Made by a program: the position numbers and the translations under genes
From: Candidatus Omnitrophota bacterium
GTDB taxonomy: Bacteria; Omnitrophota; Gorgyraeia; Gygaellales; Profunditerraquicolaceae
Length of the DNA stretch: 5,272 bases
Direction of reading: 5' to 3'
Assembly (NCBI GenBank): GCA_028717055.1
Contig: JAQUOO010000078.1
Location: forward strand, 1 to 5,272
Notes under the pieces: model-generated
Told to the model about the DNA's origin: nothing
Databases searched by the model: none
The model's input: only the letters and a program-made list of their open reading frames with translations
In this document: in pieces, positions 1-5,272 of the stretch
Numbering within the stretch: position 1 is the stretch's first letter
How the letters are laid out: each line of letters starts with the position of its first letter

Positions 1-1
1 C

Positions 2-3000
2 GCAACCTCATATATACCCCATAGTTTTTCTCATATGACCCCGTTAGGGTTATTTTTAAGTGCCGCAATTCCTCTGACACTGGTATTTTTGTGTTGGAAC
101 GATGCATCGCGCTGGCTGGAAGACAAGATAGCTACTAAGGTGATTAATGAAACCATCTGTTCTACGCCAGAATCTATCTGGCCTAAGTGGTTAAAGTGGC
201 TCAAGCATTCGCAGGGGGCTCTGGCAAGCCGACTTCGCGAAGAAGTGGTTTATGAACTATATTGCCGGCTGGATTCCCCCGAGGATTTCCGTGGAGCCTT
301 AGACGCCCTGATTGCATTTAAGGATAAAGATACCGTTAAAGGCCTTTTAGGGCCATTCGGTGTTTTGGAAAGAAAGCTTCAGGCTATAGAGATAGAGCTA
401 ATGGCCGGTTTTAAAAGCCGTGATCAGGCGCCCACCAGATCTTTGAACCTCCTAGACTATTCATCTCCTCTGACATTTGAAGAGCAAGCTCTTTTGATTA
501 TCTATGCTGTTCCTTTGGTGATGGGTAATGAAATAAGGTTCGTTACCGATAAGATGGATGCCGTTTTAAGTAATCCCGGCGCCACTCCTGAGATCAATTC
601 TGCCGTCAAAGACTTTTTACAGAGAGTATCTGCCTTGAATGTTAAAAAACAAGAAGCTGACGATGCAGGCACATTTGACAATAGGAAAGTCTCTGCAGCA
701 GCAACTCAGAAATCATTAATTTTAACTTCAGAGAAACCGCTTTCATCCAAAGGAGTAAAAATATTAGATACGACGTTGCGCGACGGTAAACAAACACCGG
801 GTGTGGTATTAACTAAAGAAGAGCGTTTAGCTATCGCGCGCGCCATTGACGAAATAGGCGTGCCGGAAATGGAAGTCGGGTTTCCTGCGACTGGACAGAT
901 AGAACAAGATATTATCTCTTCCATTTTATCTTTGGGGTTAAAGGCTAAATTATTTGGCTTGAGCAGGGCGATGGTTGAAGATGTGGATGCAACAGAGAAA
1001 TGCGGCCTTAAAAATATCAGGATTTTTGTCGCTACGTCCGATAGCCATATTCAATATAAGCTTGCTAAAACCAGAGAGTGGGTAACAAGTGATATGGTTA
1101 AAGTTGTCCGATATGCCAAGAAAAAAGGTTTTTATGTTGATATTGCTTGCGAAGATTTTACTAATAGCGATGATAACTTTATAATAGAATTCATAAGGGC
1201 AGTCGATGAAGCCGGCGCGGATAGGGTGTTATTGGCAGACACCAAAGGCCAGTTTACGCCCTGGGAACTCGAAAAAAGATTGTCGAATATCATCCAAAAT
1301 ACCAATATTCCGATTGGTTTCCACGGGCACAATGATTATGGCTTAGCTACTGCTAATACTTTGGCAGCAGTCAGAGCAGGCGCCTCTTTCGTTGACGTTA
1401 CGGTAAATAATTTCGGCGAGCGGGCCGGTAATGCTTCTTTGCAAGAAGTAGTTATGGCGCTTGAAGATAAATTAGCAATAAAAACAGGTATCAATACGAA
1501 AGGGCTCACCCATCTCTCTAAGCTAGTCGCGGAAAAGTTTGGCATTCCGCTGCGTCCCAATGCTCCTATAACCGGGGATTATATTTCTACCCACGAATCA
1601 GGAATACATGCTGATGCTATCTTAAAAGGGCATCCGGAACTCTATGAGCCATTTCCACCGGAAAGGGTAGGGGGCAAGAGCAGAATAGTTATTGGTTATA
1701 ATAGTGGCACTAATTCAGTAAGAAAATTATTTGAAGATATGGGTATCCAGGTTTTATCGGATGAAGTTCAATCTCTACGTATTCTGATTCAGGAAAGATT
1801 GGTGAAAAATAAGGAAAAGGGTTTGAATGCTCCATTAAGCGAAGAAGAGATTATAAAGATGCTGGAAAAAGTGCGTATTCAAACGCCTCTTCCTCAGCCG
1901 GGTCTCTCCTGGATCTACTCTCAAAAAAAGCTCTCCTTTAGGATGCGCGTCAATCTCCAGGCGGAAGCAGAGGATAACGTAGAGCAGGCCCCAGAAGAAG
2001 GAAGGGCTATTAATATCTTAGGCCCCAAAGTTAAGGTTGAAGAGGTGCCTGTTGCATACAGGCCTCTTGCTGAAATGCTCAAGCAGGCTATTGCCGCCAT
2101 CCCGGATGAAAATACCCGTCAAAGCCTGCTTAATACAACTCACCGGTTGATTCTGGTTAAACCCGGCCAAACAGGCCTGGCGCAAACCGGCAGGATTACC
2201 GGAAAGAACCTTGTCCTTTTGACCAACTACGGTTCCTACGAAAGAACAAACAGGATCATCAACCATTCTTCGGTTATCCTGGATGGCTTTTACAAGCAAG
2301 GCCCTCCGGCAATGAAGGCCTTAACCAGCTTGCTTATTCATGAAGACAATGACTTACAAAGATCCTTCCATCAGGATGAATCCCCTGAAATCACCAGCCA
2401 GATCAATTCAGCCATCAAGAATATTATTTTTGCTCAGAAGGAAAGCGCTTCCATCGAAGATGCTTCTTCCAGAACCCCTAAATATTCCCTTAACAATAAG
2501 GATGAATTTGTAATCGAAAATTATAACTCTGCCAAGCCATTTGCCAGTTTCTTCCCCGGTATCGCCGGTAAATACGGCATACCGATGTGGGTATTTTATG
2601 TTAACCGCGGCCAGGGAATAGTCAGTTTCGGCACAAAAGATAAAGATCATGCGATATTGGAATTCTGGCCGGCAAACAAGGCCTGGCAGATGGCCGCTTC
2701 CCACGGCTTCCGCACTTTTATAAAGGTAATAAGCGATGAGGGAACTGCCTTCTATGAGCCGTTTAAGAACGACGGGCCGGTTAAAGATATGCGGATTAGT
2801 TCGCACGGCCTGGCGATAACCGAACGTAATCCGTCTGCCGGCATCGGGATAACTGTAGATTACGCCACTGTTCCTAACGACACTTTCGCCGGTTTAATCA
2901 GGAGCGTTTCCATAAGAAATACGGGCAAGAAGCCGGTAAAGATGCAGTTGCTTGACGGCCTGCCGCAGATCGCTCCTTCATACATTAATGATTGGCTGCT

Positions 3001-5272
3001 TAAACATATGTCCCGGACTGCCGAAGCCTGGTTTACGGTTAAGAATCTTGAAAACGGCGTTCCGTTCTTTAATCTTGGTGTAGAAATTGCGGATAAGCCC
3101 GAGGTGATTCATATAGCAGAAGGGAATTTCTACTTAAGCTTTGTCCATACCGAAGAAGGGCCGAGGATTATAAAGCCGGTTGTCGATCCGCAGCAGGTGT
3201 TTGGGCAGGACACCGCTTTCTCGACGCCGGTTTGTTTCTTAAAAGAAAAAGATTTCCAATATCCGGACAACCAGGTGGCTATTGGCAGGACCCCGTGCGC
3301 CTTTTCTCCTTTTAATATCGAGTTGTCCGCAGGGGAAGAGAAGACGTTTTATACGGTAATCGGCAACATGCGCGACCTTGAAATGCTTAACTCCTCCATT
3401 TCCAGGATTATCGCCCCCGGTTATATCGAACAGAAAAAGAGGGAGAACGCAAAAGTTATCGCGGAGCTTAAGGGCAATGCCGCTACAAAAAGCAGTTCCA
3501 GGGAATTCGATCTTTACGTAGGGCAGACCTATCTGGATAACATCCTGCGCGGCGGCTATCCGGTTATATTCCGTTCGGCTTCCGGCAAGGCTAGGCAGGT
3601 TTTCTATCTTTATTCGCGCAAGCACGGCGACCTGGAGAGAGACTATAATAATTTCCAGACCCAACCGGCGTATCTTTCCCAGGGCAACGGAAACTACCGC
3701 GACATAAACCAGAACCGCAGGCTCGATGTGTGGTTTAATCCCGAGGTAAAAGAGGAAAATCTGGTTTGTTTTTTCAATCTCCTGCAGGCAGACGGTTTCA
3801 ACCCGCTGGTGGTAAAGGGAGCCAGTTTTAAGATACGAGAGGCAGTAGGTATAGAGACGGCGCTAATGAATTATACGGAAGAAGCCGATATATCCCTATT
3901 GCAGAAATTCTTCACCAAGCCTTTCTCTCCCGGGGAATTGGCTATGTTCATCGAGGATAACGGGATTAAACTTAAATCTTCCTATAATAAATTTATTTCC
4001 TTTATTCTTTCCTGTTCGGTAAAAATCCAGGAAGCCGAGCATGGGGAAGGTTTCTGGACCGACCACTGGACTTATAATCTTGACCTCCTGGAGAATTTCT
4101 TAGGGGTATATCCGGAACAGCGCAAAAGCATAATCTTTGAGAAGAAGGAGTTCACTTATTTCGACAATATTGAAATTGTTAACCCCAGGTTCAAGAAATA
4201 TATCCTGTTAAATAACCAGCCAAGGCAGCTCAACTCAATTTGCGCGGATAACGACAAAAAAGAAATGATCCAGGGAAGAGTAGAATCGCCTAACCTCGTA
4301 AGAACGGATTATGGCAAAGGCCAAATTTACCAGACCACTCTTATAAATAAATTATTCTGCCTGGCGGCAAATAAAATGGCCAGCCTCGATCCTTTTGGAA
4401 CAGGAATCGAGATGGAGGCCGGCAAGCCTAATTGGTATGATGCTTTAAACGGATTGCCCGCGCTTTTCGGTTCTTCGCTCTGTGAAACCTTCGAGCTAAA
4501 GAGGCTGCTTATCTTTATCAAAGATTCCCTTGAACAGGCAGCTATAGAAAATTTGCCTGTAACAGAAGAGGTGTATAACTTTTTAGCCCAGCTCAACGAT
4601 TTGACCGGGGAATATTTTGAGAGCGCAGCGGCTGAAAAAGATTATGACTATTGGGATAAGGCGTATTCGGCTAAAGAAGAATACCGCCTGAAAACAAAAT
4701 TTGGTTTTAGCGGCGCAGAAAAAGAAATATCTGCCAATGAATTAACCCTAATCCTGGATAACTTTTTAAAGAAAGTAATCTCCGGTATTGATAAGGCTTT
4801 TGACAAACACCAAAATACCTACCCGGCTTACTTTATCAATGAAGTTACTAAATACGAAATCCTTGATGGCCAGCGCATAAGGCCTCTGGCTTTTACCCGG
4901 AAGCCGCTACCTTTATTCCTGGAGTCTTTTGTGCATGCCTTGAGGACAACCGGAAGCGCAGATAAAGCGCAGGCTTTATATGGAGCAGTAAGAAATAGCG
5001 GGCTTTATGATAGAAAACTTAAGATGTATAAAGTATGCGATTCTCTTGAAGGGATGCCTGAAGAAATAGGAAGATGCCGGACATTCCCTTCAGGTTGGCT
5101 AGAGCGCGAATCTATCTGGCTGCATATGGAATACAAGTATCTTTTGGAAACGTTGAAATGCGGGCTTACGGAGCAGTTCTATGAGGATTTTAAATCTGCG
5201 CTTATTCCATTCCAGAATCCCGAAAGATACGGCCGCAGCATACTGGAGAATTCTTCATTCTTGGCAAGCAGC
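2..5272 (+). CDS. Giant multidomain protein, partial at both ends: HMGL-like acyltransferase plus GH94-like glycoside phosphorylase
   Basis: One frame runs through 1757 codons without a stop, and recognisable protein families are found in that same frame from about codon 251 to the last codon. No stop precedes it and none ends it, so both termini lie outside the window. The first in-frame ATG is codon 12 (base 35), but it has no Shine-Dalgarno sequence upstream and the frame stays open to the left edge, so I do not call it the start. Module order is: hydrophobic stretch and unknown helical segment (1-250), homocitrate/isopropylmalate synthase-type domain (251-623), acidic linker and unknown module (624-826), GH94-like phosphorylase (827 onward). 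Stand-alone versions of the two enzymes are usually about 380-500 and 800-1200 residues. The complete protein must exceed 1757 residues and, judging from the cut barrel, needs at least a further hundred or more. Cleavage into separate enzymes is possible but not visible. Frame and coding status are near certain; function as a whole is unknown. Confidence 0.95.
41..97 (+). other. Possible transmembrane segment (residues 14-32)
   Basis: Residues 14-32 (PLGLFLSAAIPLTLVFLCW) contain no charged residue over 19 positions and are dominated by Leu, Ala, Ile, Val and Phe. That length and composition fit a single membrane-spanning helix. An acidic and basic stretch (NDASRWLEDK) follows directly. If Met12 were the true start this would resemble an uncleaved signal anchor, but there is no ribosome binding site before Met12. 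It may equally be the last of several membrane helices in an upstream domain, or a buried helix. The two prolines are somewhat unfavourable for a regular helix. Confidence 0.5.
590..613 (+). repeat. Connector motif copy 1 (residues 197-204, EINSAVKD)
   Basis: This 24-base stretch matches bases 2399-2422 at 18 of 24 positions by hand alignment, in the same codon phase. The encoded peptides are EINSAVKD here and QINSAIKN there. Each copy sits shortly upstream of an enzyme module: this one about 46 residues before the HMGL-like domain, the other about 19 residues before the phosphorylase. It may be the conserved core of a recurring interdomain connector. The match is short, and chance similarity between two helical linkers is not excluded. 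Confidence 0.3.
752..1870 (+). other. HMGL-like domain: homocitrate synthase / 2-isopropylmalate synthase / NifV-type acyltransferase (residues 251-623)
   Basis: Enzymes of this family condense acetyl-CoA with a 2-keto acid (2-oxoglutarate, 2-oxoisovalerate or similar) in a metal-dependent aldol-type reaction in a TIM barrel. The domain opens with ILDTTLRDGKQTPG (residues 254-267), where Arg260 and Asp261 match the catalytic Arg and metal-binding Asp. VPEMEVGFPATG follows. The metal-binding HGHND is at 441-445 (His441, His443), followed by the phrase GLATANTLAAVRAGA, and GERAGN at 472-477. The HESGIH motif at 531-536 corresponds to the conserved His loop beyond the barrel. Wording such as VPEMEVGFPATG and ATANTLAAVRAGA is closest, from memory, to NifV/homocitrate synthases. 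The length of about 373 residues also fits NifV and lacks the long C-terminal regulatory domain of LeuA. The usual Glu of LRDGEQ is Lys263 here. All metal-site residues are present, so activity is plausible, but the keto-acid substrate cannot be assigned. No nitrogenase or lysine-pathway gene is visible nearby. Confidence 0.9.
1871..2479 (+). other. Acidic linker and unrecognised interdomain module with HEDND motif (residues 624-826)
   Basis: Residues 653-667 (QAEAEDNVEQAPEEG) are a Glu-, Gln- and Ala-rich tether typical of a flexible linker. From about residue 668 the sequence becomes more ordered: a helical part (YRPLAEMLKQAIAAIPDENT), beta-like stretches (HRLILVKPGQ, GKNLVLLTNYGSYERTN, SSVILDGF), then a helix ending in LLIHEDNDLQRSFH (His780, Glu781, Asp784, His790). 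This looks like a small folded alpha/beta domain of about 130 residues rather than a plain linker. I do not recognise it. The LLIHE stretch recalls the active helix of HExxH metallopeptidases, but the second His is Asp here, so no protease activity is claimed. The segment ends in an Ala/Ser/Glu-rich tether (QKESASIEDASSRTP). Confidence 0.5.
2399..2422 (+). repeat. Connector motif copy 2 (residues 800-807, QINSAIKN)
   Basis: This is the partner of the motif at bases 590-613, with 18 of 24 bases identical and the reading phase kept. It lies just before the tether that leads into the phosphorylase module. Both copies follow a Pro-Glu-containing turn (ATPE and DESPE) and precede a low-complexity Ala/Ser/Lys/Glu stretch. 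The shared position relative to the next enzyme domain makes a duplicated connector plausible but unproven. Confidence 0.3.
2480..5272 (+). other. GH94-like glycoside phosphorylase module (cellobiose phosphorylase family), C-terminus cut by window end (residues 827-1757)
   Basis: Enzymes of this group split beta-glucosidic bonds with inorganic phosphate, giving a sugar 1-phosphate and a shortened acceptor, or run in reverse. The module starts at KYSLNNKDEFVIENY, which looks like the N-terminus of a free-standing family member. GIPMWVFYVNRGQG and the FGTKDKDHAILEFWPANKAW stretch follow in the N-terminal beta-sandwich (about 827-1150). The connecting helices lead to YRDINQNRR at 1232-1240, matching the GH94 YRD-x-x-Q substrate-binding region. 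The (alpha/alpha)6 barrel then shows GFWTDHWTYNLDL at 1350-1362 and KPNWYDALNGLPALFG (1475-1490), followed by ETFEL (1495-1499). Asp1480 aligns with the general-acid Asp of the GH94 W-x-D motif. The wording is closest to the large phosphorylase-like proteins of about 1000 or more residues annotated in Firmicutes and uncultured bacteria, whose substrates are mostly untested. No signal peptide precedes it, as expected for an intracellular phosphorylase. The frame ends in GRSILENSSFLASS, so the last part of the barrel and the C-terminal sheet are missing. Confidence 0.85.
4430..4459 (+). other. Putative catalytic motif of the phosphorylase (NWYDALNGLP, residues 1477-1486)
   Basis: GH94 phosphorylases carry their single general acid as an Asp in a W-x-D-x-x-N loop (WNDCLN in classical cellobiose phosphorylases). 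Here the equivalent reads WYDALN, placing the acid at Asp1480 (codon at bases 4439-4441). Tyr stands in place of the more usual Asn or Ala just before it. Conservation of the Asp and of the surrounding glycines suggests an active rather than decayed enzyme. The assignment is by motif analogy only. Confidence 0.65.

Larger units (their letters stand above)
2..751 (+). other. Unrecognised N-terminal helical segment (residues 1-250)
   Basis: I do not recognise this part of the protein. After a hydrophobic stretch (residues 14-32) comes a Trp- and Lys-rich patch (SIWPKWLKWLKHSQ, about residues 60-73). Then there is a charged, leucine-rich, probably all-helical region to about residue 140, with phrases such as REEVVYELYCRLDSPEDFRG and DTVKGLLGPFGVLERKL. 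A second, weaker hydrophobic stretch (EEQALLIIYAVPLVMGNEI) lies near residues 159-177. Residues 205-250 are rich in Ala, Ser, Lys and Asp and look like a flexible tether leading into the next enzyme domain. No catalytic motif is evident. It could be the end of a preceding domain plus a connector, or a membrane-anchoring and helical spacer. Confidence 0.5.

Noticed and set aside
35..37. ATG at codon 12 as the possible true start of the protein, with a following signal-anchor-like helix
   Set aside because: No Shine-Dalgarno-like sequence lies in the preceding bases and the frame is open to the window edge. The upstream sequence is needed to decide, so I left the CDS 5'-partial.
750..763. AAGGAG followed after five bases by ATA, just where a stand-alone condensing enzyme would begin (ILDTTLRDG)
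   Set aside because: There is no usable start codon at a proper distance and the sequence is in-frame coding (Lys-Gly-Val-Lys). It could be a relic of a former gene start but is equally explained by chance.
706..924. Reverse-strand open frame of 72 codons over the start of the HMGL-like domain, and similar reverse frames of 66-141 codons at 1132-1332, 1336-1560, 2018-2299, 2408-2806, 3239-3664 and 4327-4596
   Set aside because: All lie antisense to a forward frame with clear family motifs, none resembles a known protein, and they are scattered without operon-like arrangement. They are shadows of the forward coding sequence.
752..1870. Naming the condensing domain nifV or leuA
   Set aside because: Substrate-determining residues cannot be assigned by eye, Lys263 is atypical, and no nif, leucine or lysine pathway genes are present in the window.
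2339..2371. LLIHEDNDLQRSFH as a zinc metallopeptidase active site
   Set aside because: The motif is HExxD, not HExxH, and no supporting family context is seen. It is kept only as a question in the findings.
2480..5272. Calling the C-terminal module a cyclic beta-1,2-glucan synthase (NdvB-like), because a membrane-like helix and a GH94-type domain occur in one chain
   Set aside because: The window shows no GT84 glycosyltransferase domain, and an HMGL-like enzyme lies between the hydrophobic stretch and the phosphorylase.

Overview
The window holds one thing: a single forward reading frame with no stop codon from base 2 to base 5272. It is 1757 codons long and open at both ends, so it is an internal slice of a very large protein. 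I find no intergenic space, RNA gene, mobile element, CRISPR array, promoter or terminator, and no credible gene on the reverse strand. Residue n occupies bases 3n-1 to 3n+1.

Layout: (1) Residues 1-250 (bases 2-751) are an unrecognised, mostly helical segment that opens with a strongly hydrophobic, membrane-like stretch (about residues 14-32). (2) Residues 251-623 (bases 752-1870) are a complete HMGL-like acyl-CoA condensing enzyme domain of the homocitrate synthase / 2-isopropylmalate synthase / NifV type, with its metal and active-site motifs present. (3) Residues 624-826 (bases 1871-2479) are an acidic linker followed by a compact unrecognised module containing an HEDND motif. (4) Residues 827-1757 (bases 2480-5272) are a GH94-like (old 'glycosyltransferase 36 / cellobiose phosphorylase') glycoside phosphorylase module. 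It has its N-terminal sandwich and most of its (alpha/alpha)6 barrel and is cut by the window edge. Short similar stretches, INSAVK and INSAIK, lie just upstream of both enzyme modules and may mark a repeated connector.

Fusing an alpha-keto-acid condensing enzyme to a sugar phosphorylase is not a standard pathway pairing. The two activities share no obvious substrate, so the protein looks like a 'string of enzymes' or polyprotein-like giant gene rather than an ordinary bifunctional enzyme. Very large fusions of this style are known from uncultured bacteria, especially Candidatus Omnitrophota (OP3) and related lineages. Moderate GC and bacterial-type domains fit that, but the lineage call is inference only. 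Whether the chain acts intact or is cleaved into separate enzymes cannot be told from the sequence.
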